Source: Candidatus Gemmiger faecigallinarum
Lineage (GTDB): Bacteria > Bacillota > Clostridia > Oscillospirales > Ruminococcaceae
Reading direction: 5' to 3'
Assembly (NCBI GenBank): GCA_019120395.1
Contig: DWVD01000080.1
Location: 1 to 48,406, forward strand
Length of the DNA stretch: 48,406 nt
Positions within the stretch are counted from its first letter, which is position 1; every line of letters starts with the position of its first letter. Positions 29,231 to 37,959 of this stretch are shown here, one piece after another. The notes under the pieces are model-generated. The model did not search any database. It was not told the DNA's origin and saw only the letters and a list, made by a program, of their open reading frames with translations. The translations under genes were made by a program, and so were the position numbers.

Positions 29231-29824
29231 ATGGCTGAAAAGTATGTGATCACCATTTCCCGCCAGTTTGCCAGCATGGGCCGTTCCATTGCCAAAAAGC
29301 TGGCCGAGGAGCTGGGCATCGAGTTTTACGACCGCGACATCGTCGAGCAGACCGCCCGCCGCATGGGCCTGCCGGTGTCCACCATCTCGGACACCGAGGA
29401 GAGCGCCAACAACATCTACTACAAGCGCATCTACCCGCTGGGTATGGCCATCAAGAGCATGCAGGACGAGGTGTTCATGGTGCAGCAGAACATCATCCGC
29501 GACCTGGCGGACAAGGAAAGCTGCATCATCGTGGGACGCTGCGCCGACGAGGTGCTGAAAGACCATCCCCGCCTTTTGAACGTCCACGTCTTTGCCCCCA
29601 AGGCCGACCGGCTGCGCAACTGCGTTGAGAAGCTGGGCATGGACGAGGCAACCGCCAAAAAGACCCTTCCCCGCGTGGACAAGTCCCGCGCCGGCTACCA
29701 CAAGGTCTACGGCGGCGGCGACGAGTACGTCAACTGCCACCTGATGCTCAACTCCAGCCAGTTCGGCATCGAAGGCTCGGCCCACCTGCTGGCGCTGATC
29801 GCCCGCGACCGGTTCGGGCTGTAA
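29231..29824 (+). CDS. Cytidylate-kinase-like protein with altered P-loop
   Basis: A 197-residue protein of the cytidylate-kinase-like (Cytidylate_kin2) family. Its start is VITISRQFASMGRSIAKKLAEELGIEFYDRDIVEQTA. In the family the P-loop position normally reads GSGG; here it is ASMG, so nucleotide binding may be altered. The later elements CIIVGRCADEVLKDH (the usual GRCAD motif), VFAPKADRLRNCVE and AGYHKVYGG are present. RBS AAGGAGG lies 7 bases before the ATG, 13 bases after permease 2, so it is the fifth gene of the importer operon. A regulatory or nucleotide role is possible; CMP kinase itself is not assured. Confidence 0.87.
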   Translation: MAEKYVITISRQFASMGRSIAKKLAEELGIEFYDRDIVEQTARRMGLPVSTISDTEESANNIYYKRIYPLGMAIKSMQDEVFMVQQNIIRDLADKESCIIVGRCADEVLKDHPRLLNVHVFAPKADRLRNCVEKLGMDEATAKKTLPRVDKSRAGYHKVYGGGDEYVNCHLMLNSSQFGIEGSAHLLALIARDRFGL

Positions 29825-29887
29825 GCCCCTCCCCTGCCCCGCCGGGGCAGCCGGCACCGACAAAATCGATACGCCATATACGGCAAG

Positions 29888-29937
29888 CCGCCCGCCGCAA
29901 AGAAAGCACGAACTTTCTTTGCGGCGGGCGGTTTTTT
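29888..29937 (+). terminator. Terminator of the importer operon
   Basis: A perfect 19-bp stem (29888-29906 with 29913-29931), 6-base loop, six T. The most stable one in the window. Confidence 0.95.
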
Positions 29938-29962
29938 GTATTTGCTTTCTGCTGCGGCGGGA

Positions 29963-30856
29963 TCATTCGGGCTTGGTCCCGGCATGGCGGCGCAGCAGGC
30001 CGACCAGCGTTTTCAGCGGCGGGTCGCCCTGCAGCGTCTTGTAGTAGACGCCGAAGGAGACCGGCGGCACATCCCGCACCGGCAGCCGTGCCACCGGCGC
30101 GTCCGGCGGGATGAACAGATCCGGCAGCAGCGAAACGCCGAACCCCGCCTGCACCAGTACGGTGGCGGCCTCGGCCGAGTCGCAGAAATACAGCTCGGAC
30201 GGCGCGCGGCCTGCCAGCAGGGCGGCCTGCACCTCCACCGCCTCCAGCCGCGCTTTGGCCGGGTCCAGCAGCACCAGCTTTTCGCCCGCCAGGTCCCCCA
30301 GCTCCACCGAGCCGCGCTGCGCCAGCGGGTTTTCGCGGGCACACAGGCAGGCGATGGGCACCCGGCGCAGTTCCCGGTAGACGGCGCTCAGCCCCCGCCG
30401 GCTTTCCGGCTGGCGGAAGGCCACCACTGCGTCCACGTCTCCGTCCTCCAGCATGCGGTACAAATGCTGGAAAGGCACCACCTGCAGCCGGGGGTGCAGG
30501 TCGGGGTATTGGGCGGCCAGCTCTTTCAGCACCGGCGCCAGCAGAAACAGCTGGGTGTAGCCGTGGCACCCCAGCGACAGCGTGCGCACCGCCTGGCGGT
30601 CCGGGCTGGCGAACCGCTTGACCGCCCGGTTGGCCAAGCCCACCATCTGCCGGGCGTCGGGCAGGAAGGCCAGGCCTTCCTCGGTGATGCGGACGGTGCG
30701 GGTGGTGCGGTGGAACAGCTGCACCCCCAGCTCCCGCTCCAGCGTGTGGATCTGCTGGGTCACGGCGGGCTGGGTCACATGCAGCTGCTCGGCCGCACGG
30801 GCAAAATTGAGCGTTTCGGCCACGGCCAGAAAGCAGCTTAACTGAACGGTGTTCAC
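29963..30856 (-). CDS. LysR-family transcriptional regulator
   Basis: A 297-residue LysR-type regulator. The winged HTH is at 1-60 (LSCFLAVAETLNFARAAEQLHVTQPAVTQQIHTLERELG), then a linker helix and a periplasmic-binding-fold effector domain (QYPDLHPRLQVV; LVQAGFGVSLLPDLF). The start is GTG at 30856 with GAGGGGG upstream. It diverges from a MarR/ABC exporter operon. A dyad TTGATAA-N7-TTATCAA (30943-30963) next to its own promoter is a candidate operator with the T-N11-A plan. Ligand unknown. Confidence 0.92.
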   Translation of the reverse strand: MNTVQLSCFLAVAETLNFARAAEQLHVTQPAVTQQIHTLERELGVQLFHRTTRTVRITEEGLAFLPDARQMVGLANRAVKRFASPDRQAVRTLSLGCHGYTQLFLLAPVLKELAAQYPDLHPRLQVVPFQHLYRMLEDGDVDAVVAFRQPESRRGLSAVYRELRRVPIACLCARENPLAQRGSVELGDLAGEKLVLLDPAKARLEAVEVQAALLAGRAPSELYFCDSAEAATVLVQAGFGVSLLPDLFIPPDAPVARLPVRDVPPVSFGVYYKTLQGDPPLKTLVGLLRRHAGTKPE

Positions 30857-30942
30857 AGGCAGCCCCCTCTCTCTGCAGGCAGGGCCGGCCCGCCTGCCTG
30901 CGCAGCCGCACCGGTCTGCACCCCGGCGCGGGGCGGCGCAGT

Positions 30943-30991
30943 TTGATAATGTTTGCTTATCAATAATAGCACAATCTAAATTCCCTTTCAA
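30943..30991 (-). promoter_or_regulatory. LysR promoter and 21-bp operator dyad
   Basis: Read leftward: TTGAAA (30986-30991), 17-base spacer, TATTAT (30963-30968). The dyad TTGATAA-N7-TTATCAA (30943-30963) overlaps the end of the -10, so binding would repress the LysR gene. Confidence 0.82.
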
Positions 30992-31002
30992 GCCAAAATC
31001 CG

Positions 31003-31063
31003 TATAATAGAGTTCGCAGGCAGATGGTTCGCAGCCGTACGATCCGCCTGCGAACCGTTTTTT
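31003..31063 (+). promoter_or_regulatory. MarR/ABC exporter promoter with leader terminator and repeated arm
   Basis: TATAAT at 31003-31008. GTTCGCAG occurs twice (31012-31019 and 31027-31034), and both can pair with CTGCGAAC (31048-31055). The nearer pairing makes a 9-bp stem (31026-31034 with 31048-31056) followed by GTTTTTT (31057-31063), an intrinsic terminator within about 50 bases of the start of transcription. The motif could also be the MarR operator. Confidence 0.7.
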
Positions 31064-31116
31064 GGCGGGGCAGGCAGTCCGGACCTGCCGCCCGCCGGCA
31101 AGGAGGGATGGGGCCC

Positions 31117-31572
31117 ATGCAGGGGACCACATTATTCCGGCTGCGGCAGCTGAACCTGGCGCTGGAACAGACCAGCCGCCCCTGCCTGGCGGAGCTGGGG
31201 CTGACCAGCGCCCAGGCGGTGGTGCTGCTCTGGTTTTTGCGCCGCGGCGGCAGCGGCGCCTGCGCGTCCGAGCTGCACCGGCAGCTGGGCGTGTCCAAGG
31301 CGGCGCTGTCCGCCACGCTGAAAAACCTGCGGCGTTCCGGCTACCTGGACACGGTCCGGGACCCCGGCGACGACCGCAAAAAGCGGATGGCGCCCACCGC
31401 CAGGGCCAGGGCCGTGCAGCCAAAGATCGAGCAGGGGCTGGCCCTGCAGCACCGCCGCCTGTGCGACGGCATCCCGCCGGGGCAGCTGGCGGCCTTTGAC
31501 CGCTGCCTGGACCGGATGCTGCAAAACCTGGGCCGCAGCCCCGAACCAACCACCGGGAGGGAACTACCATGA
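31117..31572 (+). CDS. MarR-family regulator
   Basis: A 151-residue winged helix-turn-helix repressor (FRLRQLNLALEQTSRPCLAELGLT, ELHRQLGVSKAALSATLKNLRRSGYL, wing DPGDDRKKRM), first in an operon with two ABC exporter genes. Such MarR/ABC-exporter operons commonly answer toxic compounds. The ATG at 31117 has AAGGAGG 10 bases upstream. Its stop overlaps the next ATG (ATGA). Confidence 0.9.
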   Translation: MQGTTLFRLRQLNLALEQTSRPCLAELGLTSAQAVVLLWFLRRGGSGACASELHRQLGVSKAALSATLKNLRRSGYLDTVRDPGDDRKKRMAPTARARAVQPKIEQGLALQHRRLCDGIPPGQLAAFDRCLDRMLQNLGRSPEPTTGRELP

Positions 31573-33344
31573 TAAAAACCTTGTTGGCGCAGGTGCGCCA
31601 ATACAAAAAAGACGCGCTGCTGGCGCCGCTGTTCACGGCGCTGGAAGTGCTGATGGAGGTGCTGATCCCCTTTGTGACCGCCGCCATCATCGACCAGGGC
31701 ATCCAGGCCGGCAATATGGGCCAGGTCTACCGCTACGGCCTGCTGATGCTGGCACTGGCCTTGTTCAGCCTGTGCTTCGGCGTGCTGGCCGGGCGGTTTT
31801 CGGCCAGGGCGTCGGCGGGGTATGCCTGCAATTTGCGGGACGCCATGTACTGCAATGTGCAGACCTTTTCGTTTTCAAACATCGACAAGTTTTCCACCGC
31901 CGGGCTGGTCACCCGCATGACCACCGACGTGACCAACCTGCAAAACGCCTTCCAGATGATCCTGCGCATCGCCGTGCGCGCCCCGCTGATGCTGGTCTGC
32001 TCGATGTTCATGTGCTTTTTCATCAATGTGCGGCTCAGCCTGATCTTCCTGGCGGCCATCGTGGTGCTGGCGGCGGCGCTTGTCTTTATCATGCTGCGCA
32101 CCACCCGCATCTTTGACCAGGTGTTCCGCAAGTACGACGACCTGAACGCCAGCGTGCAGGAGAACGTCAGCGCCATCCGGGTGGTCAAGGCCTTTGTGCG
32201 GGATGTCTTTGAGAACGAAAAGTTCAAAAAGGCCGCCGACAGCCTCTACCGCCTGTTTGTCAAGGCCGAGGGCCTGCTGGCTTTGAACACCCCCGTCATG
32301 ATGCTGGTGGTGTACGGCTGCATCCTGGGGTTGTCCTGGTTCGGCGCCCACTTTATCGTGGCGGGCGCGCTGACCACCGGCGAGCTGACCAGTTTGCTGA
32401 GCTACGTGATGAGCGTGCTGATGAGCCTGATGATGCTTTCGATGGTGTTTGTGATGATCTCGATGAGCACCGCCAGCGCCGAGCGCATTGCCGAGGTGCT
32501 GACCGAGACCTCCGACCTGGCCCAGCCGGCCAAGGCCGACGCCGTCATCCCCAACGGCAGCATCGACTTTGACCATGTCAGTTTTTCGTACAAGCACGGC
32601 AGCGGCGAAAAGACGCTGCACGACATTACCCTGCATATCAACTCCGGCGAGACGGTGGGCATCATCGGCGGCACCGGCAGCGGCAAGTCCAGCCTGGTCA
32701 ACCTGGTCAGCCGCCTGTACGGCGCGGACACCGGACGGATCTGCGTGGGCGGCAAGGACGTGCGCAGCTACGACCTGGAAACGCTGCGCAGCCAGGTGGC
32801 GGTGGTGCTGCAAAAGAACGTGCTGTTTACCGGCACCATCCTGGACAACCTGCGCTGGGGCAAGGAGGACGCCACCGAGGAGGAATGCCGCGAAGCCTGC
32901 CGCGCCGCCTGCGCCGACGAGTTTATCGACCGCTTCCCCGACGGGTACAACACCTGGATCGAGCAGGGCGGCGCCAACGTGTCCGGCGGGCAGAAGCAGC
33001 GGCTGTGCATTGCGCGGGCGCTGCTGAAACGGCCCAAGATCCTGATTTTGGACGACTCCACCAGCGCGGTGGACACCGCCACCGACGCCAAGATCCGCCG
33101 GGCCTTTGCCGAGCATATCCCCGGCACCACCAAGCTGATCATTGCCCAGCGCGTTTCCAGCGTGCAGGACGCCGACCGCATCCTGGTTTTGGACAACGGC
33201 GGCGTCAGCGGCTTTGACACCCATGAAAACCTGCTGAAAACCAACGCGATCTACCGCGAGATCTACGAGGCGCAGACCCGGGGCGGCGGCGACTTTGACC
33301 AGCCCGCCCCGGCCGCCCAAACCCGAAAGGATGGTGCGCAGTGA
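31569..33344 (+). CDS. ABC exporter half-transporter 1 (degenerate ATPase site)
   Basis: A 591-residue exporter of the multidrug/peptide type: six transmembrane helices (residues 1-300) fused to an ATPase (about 340-580). Walker A GGTGSGKSS, signature VSGGQKQRL, Walker B ILILDDSTSAVD. The catalytic glutamate after Walker B is Asp here, the mark of the degenerate site in heterodimeric exporters (as in BmrCD or TM287/288). It pairs with the next gene. Substrate unknown. Confidence 0.94.
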   Translation: MIKTLLAQVRQYKKDALLAPLFTALEVLMEVLIPFVTAAIIDQGIQAGNMGQVYRYGLLMLALALFSLCFGVLAGRFSARASAGYACNLRDAMYCNVQTFSFSNIDKFSTAGLVTRMTTDVTNLQNAFQMILRIAVRAPLMLVCSMFMCFFINVRLSLIFLAAIVVLAAALVFIMLRTTRIFDQVFRKYDDLNASVQENVSAIRVVKAFVRDVFENEKFKKAADSLYRLFVKAEGLLALNTPVMMLVVYGCILGLSWFGAHFIVAGALTTGELTSLLSYVMSVLMSLMMLSMVFVMISMSTASAERIAEVLTETSDLAQPAKADAVIPNGSIDFDHVSFSYKHGSGEKTLHDITLHINSGETVGIIGGTGSGKSSLVNLVSRLYGADTGRICVGGKDVRSYDLETLRSQVAVVLQKNVLFTGTILDNLRWGKEDATEEECREACRAACADEFIDRFPDGYNTWIEQGGANVSGGQKQRLCIARALLKRPKILILDDSTSAVDTATDAKIRRAFAEHIPGTTKLIIAQRVSSVQDADRILVLDNGGVSGFDTHENLLKTNAIYREIYEAQTRGGGDFDQPAPAAQTRKDGAQ

Positions 33345-35245
33345 TGGCAGCCAACGCAAAAACAGCCGAAGCGCCCCGCCGCAGCCCCGGCCAGATGCTG
33401 GGCACGATGGGCCGGGTGCTGGGCTATATGATAAAACGGTACAAATTTTCCTGCCTGATGGTGGTGGTGTGCATCCTGGGGTCGGCGCTGGCGTCGGTGC
33501 AGGGGGTGCTGTTCACCCAAAGCCTGATCGACGATTACATTACCCCCATGCTGCAAAGCCAGAGCGCCGACTACGGCCCGCTGGCCGCGGCGCTGATGCG
33601 GGTGGCGGGCATCTACGCCATTGGCATCCTGTGCGCCTACGGCTACAACCGCATCATGGTCAACGTCAGCCAGGGCACCATGCGGGACCTGCGCGTGGAG
33701 CTGTTCCGGCACATGGAATCGCTGCCCATCCGCTACTTTGACACCCATGCCCACGGCGACATCATGTCGGTCTATACCAACGACGTGGACACGCTGCGCC
33801 AGCTGATGAGCCAGAGCCTGCCCCAGCTGCTCAACTCGTCGGTGACCATCGTCACCTCGCTGGTCAGCATGATCCTGCTGGATCTGCCGCTGACCGTCAT
33901 CACGGTGGCGATGATCTGCGTCATGCTGCTGGTGACCACCCGCCTGGCGGGCCGGTCCGGGCGGTATTTTGCCCGCCAGCAGGCCGACCTGGGCGCGGTG
34001 AACGGCTACATTGAGGAGATGATGGACGGCCAGAAGGTGGTCAAGGTGTTCTGCCACGAGGAGGAGAGCATCCGGCAGTTCCGCGTGCTGAACGAGCAGT
34101 TGCGGGAAAGTGCCGACAAGGCCAACACCTTTGCCAACATCACCATGCCGCTGAACGCCAACCTGGGCAACATCAGCTACGTGCTGTGCGCCGTGGTGGG
34201 CGCGGCGCTGGCGCTGAACGGCTACGGCGGCCTGACGCTGGGCGCGCTGGTGTCGTTTTTGACGCTGAACAAAAACGGCACCCAGCCGGTCAGCCAGGTC
34301 AGCCAGCAGACCAACAGCATCGTCATGGCCATGGCCGGCGCAAAGCGCATCTTTGACCTGATGGACGAGGCGCCGGAGGCAGACAGCGGCTACGTGACGC
34401 TGGTCAACGCCCGCGAGAAGGCCGACGGCACACTGGAGGAATGCGCCGAGCGCACCAACGTATGGGCCTGGAAGCACCCCCACCACGACGGCACCACCAC
34501 CTACACCCGCCTGCGGGGCGACATCACCTTTGACGACGTGGATTTCGGCTACACGCCGGGCAAGATCGTGCTGCACAACATCAAGCTGTACGCCACACCG
34601 GGGCAGAAGATCGCCTTTGTCGGTTCCACCGGCGCGGGCAAGACCACCATCACCAACCTGATCAACCGTTTTTACGACATTGCCGACGGCAAGATCCGCT
34701 ATGACGGCATCAACATCAACAAGATCAAAAAGGCCGACCTGCGGCGCTCCCTGGGCATCGTTTTGCAGGACACCCACCTGTTTACCGGCACCGTGATGGA
34801 AAACATCCGCTACGGCCGCCTGGACGCCACCGACGAGGAGTGCATGGCGGCCGCAAAGCTGGCCAACGCCGACGCCTTTATCCGCCGCCTGCCCGACGGC
34901 TACAACACCCTGCTGACCGGCGACGGCGTCAACCTGAGCCAGGGCCAGCGGCAGCTGCTGGCCATCGCCCGCGCCGCCGTGGCCGACCCGCCGGTGCTGA
35001 TTTTGGACGAGGCCACCAGCTCCATCGATACCCGCACCGAGCAGCTGGTGCAGCAGGGCATGGACGCGCTGATGACCGGACGCACCACCTTTGTCATCGC
35101 CCACCGGCTGTCCACCGTCAAAAACTCCGACTGCATCATGGTGCTGGAGCAGGGCCGCATCATCGAGCGCGGCACCCACAACCAGCTGATCGCCCAAAAG
35201 GGCCGCTACTACCAGCTGTACACCGGCAACTCCATTGCCGGGTAA
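33344..35245 (+). CDS. ABC exporter half-transporter 2 (canonical ATPase site)
   Basis: A 633-residue partner exporter. It has six helices, then an ATPase with Walker A GSTGAGKTT, signature LSQGQRQLL and Walker B VLILDEATSSID with the intact glutamate. An extra 40-residue insert sits between the membrane and ATPase parts (KADGTLEECAERTNVWAWKH). The ATG overlaps the stop of half 1 (TGATG); a GTG one codon earlier is the alternative. A bidirectional terminator follows. Confidence 0.94.
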   Translation: MAANAKTAEAPRRSPGQMLGTMGRVLGYMIKRYKFSCLMVVVCILGSALASVQGVLFTQSLIDDYITPMLQSQSADYGPLAAALMRVAGIYAIGILCAYGYNRIMVNVSQGTMRDLRVELFRHMESLPIRYFDTHAHGDIMSVYTNDVDTLRQLMSQSLPQLLNSSVTIVTSLVSMILLDLPLTVITVAMICVMLLVTTRLAGRSGRYFARQQADLGAVNGYIEEMMDGQKVVKVFCHEEESIRQFRVLNEQLRESADKANTFANITMPLNANLGNISYVLCAVVGAALALNGYGGLTLGALVSFLTLNKNGTQPVSQVSQQTNSIVMAMAGAKRIFDLMDEAPEADSGYVTLVNAREKADGTLEECAERTNVWAWKHPHHDGTTTYTRLRGDITFDDVDFGYTPGKIVLHNIKLYATPGQKIAFVGSTGAGKTTITNLINRFYDIADGKIRYDGININKIKKADLRRSLGIVLQDTHLFTGTVMENIRYGRLDATDEECMAAAKLANADAFIRRLPDGYNTLLTGDGVNLSQGQRQLLAIARAAVADPPVLILDEATSSIDTRTEQLVQQGMDALMTGRTTFVIAHRLSTVKNSDCIMVLEQGRIIERGTHNQLIAQKGRYYQLYTGNSIAG

Positions 35246-35273
35246 CCGCGGCGGCCGCAAACAGAACAAAAAG

Positions 35274-35315
35274 AGGGGAAGCCCCGGCCGTTGGCCGGGG
35301 CTTCCCCTGTTTCTT
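35274..35315. terminator. Bidirectional terminator between the exporter genes and pepT
   Basis: A 16-bp stem (35274-35289 with 35293-35308). TGTTTCTTTC follows on the right, and TCTTTTTG on the leftward strand. Confidence 0.9.
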
Positions 35316-35360
35316 TCTTGTTGCTGCAATGTTTTGGCTGCGCCGCCGCGGGGCGGGCGC

Positions 35361-36584
35361 TTACTGCTTTTGCCGGTACAGCTCCACGATGTGCAGCAGG
35401 ACCTCCACCATCTGGTCCAGCTTCTCGACGGTAGCGCACTCCAGCGGGCCGTGGCAGTTGAAGCCGCCAGTGCCCAGGTTGGGGCAGGGCAGCCCCTTAA
35501 AGCTGAGCATCGCGCCGTCGGTGCCGCCGCGGATGGGCACGTTGGCCGGCTCCAGCCCCACCGCCGCGATGGCCTTGCGGGCGTTTTCCACCAGGTGGAA
35601 GTGGGGCTCGATCTTTTCGATCATGTTGTAATAGCTGTCCTTCAGGTCCAGCTCGACGGTGCCCTCGCCGTATTTGTCGTTGAGGCGGGCGGCGATGTGG
35701 GCCAGTTCCCGCTTGCGGTCGTTGAAGCGGGCGGGATCGTGGTCGCGGACGATATAGCCCAGCCTGGCGGTGGTCACGTCGCCCGCCATGCTGGTCAGGT
35801 GGTAAAAGCCCTCGTAGCCCTCGGTGTGTTCGGGGCGGTCGAAGGCGGGCAGCGCGGCGTGGAACTCGTGGGCGATGTTCATGGCGTTTTTCATAGCGTT
35901 TTTGGCCGAGCCGGGATGCACCGAAAGACCATGCACCGTCACCACCGCCGCGGCGGCGTTGAAGTTCTCGTAGTTGATCTCGTTGACGTCGCCGCCGTCC
36001 ACCGTGTAGGCAAAGTCGGCGCCGAAGCCCGCCACGTCGAACAGGTCCGCGCCCTGGCCCACCTCCTCGTCGGGGGTAAAGCCGATGCAGATCTTGCCGT
36101 GGGGGCGGTTTTCGGCCAGCAGGCGCTCGGCCATGGTGACGATCTCGGCGATGCCCGCCTTGTCGTCGGCGCCCAGCAGCGTGGCGCCGTCGGTGGTGAT
36201 GAGGGTCTGGCCCTTCAGCCCGGCCAGAAACGGGAACTCGGCCGCGCGGATGACCGCGCCGGTGGCGGGCAGCGTCACGTCGCCGCCGTCGTAGTTTTCG
36301 TGCAGGACGGGGTTGACGTTCTCGCCGGGGGCGTCGTCAGTGGTGTCCATGTGGGAGATAAAGCCGATGGCCGGGGCGTCCTCGCAGCCGGGGGTGGCGG
36401 GGATGGCGGCGTAGACGTAGCAGTGCTCGTCCACACGGGCGTCGGCCAGGCCCAGGGCTTTCAGCTCCTCCACCAGCTGGTTGGCCAGGTCAAACTGGCG
36501 CAGCGTGGTGGGGTGGCTGGGGCTGGTGGGGTCGGAGGTGGTATGCACCTTCACATACCGCAGAAAGCGTTCGTAAGCGCGCAT
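35361..36584 (-). CDS. pepT: Peptidase T (tripeptidase)
   Basis: A 407-residue M20 zinc aminotripeptidase, the usual length of PepT. Motifs: GFISHMDTTDDAPG (zinc His and Asp), LLGADDKAGIAEIV (bridging Asp), GFTPDEEVGQGAD (catalytic Glu pair), DGGDVNEINYENFNAA, HGLSVHPGSAKNAM, RGGTDGAMLSFKGLPCPNLGTGG. The enzyme frees the N-terminal residue from tripeptides in the cytoplasm. The start at 36584 has AAAGGAAG 10 bases upstream. A promoter lies at 36676-36704. Confidence 0.97.
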   Translation of the reverse strand: MRAYERFLRYVKVHTTSDPTSPSHPTTLRQFDLANQLVEELKALGLADARVDEHCYVYAAIPATPGCEDAPAIGFISHMDTTDDAPGENVNPVLHENYDGGDVTLPATGAVIRAAEFPFLAGLKGQTLITTDGATLLGADDKAGIAEIVTMAERLLAENRPHGKICIGFTPDEEVGQGADLFDVAGFGADFAYTVDGGDVNEINYENFNAAAAVVTVHGLSVHPGSAKNAMKNAMNIAHEFHAALPAFDRPEHTEGYEGFYHLTSMAGDVTTARLGYIVRDHDPARFNDRKRELAHIAARLNDKYGEGTVELDLKDSYYNMIEKIEPHFHLVENARKAIAAVGLEPANVPIRGGTDGAMLSFKGLPCPNLGTGGFNCHGPLECATVEKLDQMVEVLLHIVELYRQKQ

Positions 36585-36675
36585 GGTGGCAACTTCCTTT
36601 CTCTGTATCCATAGTATGGCATGGCATTGGCGCGACAGGACACGCGCCGGGCATGCCGCGGGGCTTCTGTCTTGT

Positions 36676-36704
36676 ATTCTAGCACAAACGCCCCGGTTTT
36701 CCAA
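36676..36704 (-). promoter_or_regulatory. pepT promoter
   Basis: Read leftward: TTGGAA (36699-36704), 17-base spacer, TAGAAT (36676-36681). Confidence 0.75.
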
Positions 36705-36816
36705 CCGCCGGAGCGGCGGCGCGGGGCAAATGTCCCCCGCCTGCCGGTTTTGGCGCGAATTTCAGCAAAATCGGGCGGATGCGTCGGGGGCAAGGCTTTT
36801 CTTTCGGCGGTATTTA

Positions 36817-36825
36817 TGATAGAAT
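36817..36825 (+). promoter_or_regulatory. Extended -10 promoter of the polysaccharide operon
   Basis: TGATAGAAT, about 80 bases before the CapE start. The -35 is weak. The next ten genes read the same way with short gaps. Confidence 0.6.
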
Positions 36826-36906
36826 GGTTAAGATTAGATGAAATGGGGATGTGTGCCCGGCGCCGGAACGCCCCGCCGCGGCGCGCCCTGCCCCTGGGAG
36901 GCTGTT

Positions 36907-37956
36907 ATGGCAGATACGATTTTCCACGACAAGACATTGCTCATCACCGGCGGCACCGGCAGCTTTGGCCACACGGTGCTCAAGCATTTTCTGACCACCG
37001 ACATCGGCGAGATCCGCATCTTCTCCCGCGACGAGAAGAAGCAGGACGACATGCGCCACGAGCTGCAGGCCAACTATCCGGAGTATTACCAGAAGGTCAA
37101 ATTTTATATCGGCGACGTGCGCAACATCCAGAGCCTGCGGGACGTGATGCCCGGCGTGGACTACATCTTCCACGCGGCGGCGCTGAAGCAGGTACCCTCC
37201 TGCGAGTTCTTCCCCATGGAGGCGGTGCGCACCAACATCGAGGGCACCGACAACATGCTGCACGCGGCCATCGAGGCCAACGTCAAGCGGGTGGTCTGCC
37301 TGTCCACCGACAAGGCCGCCTACCCCATCAACGCCATGGGCATCTCCAAGGCGATGATGGAGCATGTCATCACCGCCAACGCCCGCGTGTCCGCCCAGCG
37401 GGGCGGGCCGGTCATCTGCTGCACCCGGTACGGCAACGTCATGTGCAGCCGCGGCTCGGTGATCCCGCTGTTTGTGGAGCAGATCAAGGCCGGCAACCCC
37501 ATCACCATTACCGACCCCAACATGACCCGCTTTTTGATGAACCTGGACGAGGCGGTGGACCTGGTCATGTTCGCCTTTGAGCACGCCAACCCCGGCGACC
37601 TGTTCATCCAGAAGTCGGACGCTTCCACCATCGGCGACCTGGCCAAGGCGGTGCAGACGCTGTTTGGCGACACCAGCACCCGCATCATCGGCACCCGCCA
37701 CGGCGAAAAGCTGTACGAAACGCTGATGACCAAGGAGGAGCGCACCCGCAGCGAGGACATGGGCGGCTATTTCCGCGTCGCTGCCGACAACCGCGACCTG
37801 AACTACGACAAATACTTTATCAAGGGCCAGGTGCACACCCAGACGGACGAGGACTACACCAGCCACAACACCCGCCGCCTGAACGTAGCCGAGACCATCG
37901 AGAAGATCATGACCACCGATTATATCAAGGAGGAGCTGGCCAAAGCCGGCAAGTAA
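36907..37956 (+). CDS. capE: UDP-N-acetylglucosamine 4,6-dehydratase/epimerase (CapE-type)
   Basis: A 349-residue short-chain dehydrogenase (first step to UDP-N-acetyl-L-fucosamine: 4,6-dehydration and 5-epimerisation of UDP-GlcNAc). The NAD-binding loop is TGGTGSFGH at 17-25. FIFSRDEKKQDDMRHEL and AAALKQVPSCEFFP are typical. The catalytic block is DKAAYPINAMGISK, with Met instead of Tyr in the Y-x3-K pattern, as is usual for the inverting CapE/FlaA1/PseB branch. GGGAGG precedes the ATG at 36907. CapF follows after 3 bases. A PseB-like role is the main alternative; CapF next door favours CapE. Confidence 0.93.
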   Translation: MADTIFHDKTLLITGGTGSFGHTVLKHFLTTDIGEIRIFSRDEKKQDDMRHELQANYPEYYQKVKFYIGDVRNIQSLRDVMPGVDYIFHAAALKQVPSCEFFPMEAVRTNIEGTDNMLHAAIEANVKRVVCLSTDKAAYPINAMGISKAMMEHVITANARVSAQRGGPVICCTRYGNVMCSRGSVIPLFVEQIKAGNPITITDPNMTRFLMNLDEAVDLVMFAFEHANPGDLFIQKSDASTIGDLAKAVQTLFGDTSTRIIGTRHGEKLYETLMTKEERTRSEDMGGYFRVAADNRDLNYDKYFIKGQVHTQTDEDYTSHNTRRLNVAETIEKIMTTDYIKEELAKAGK

Positions 37957-37959
37957 GCC

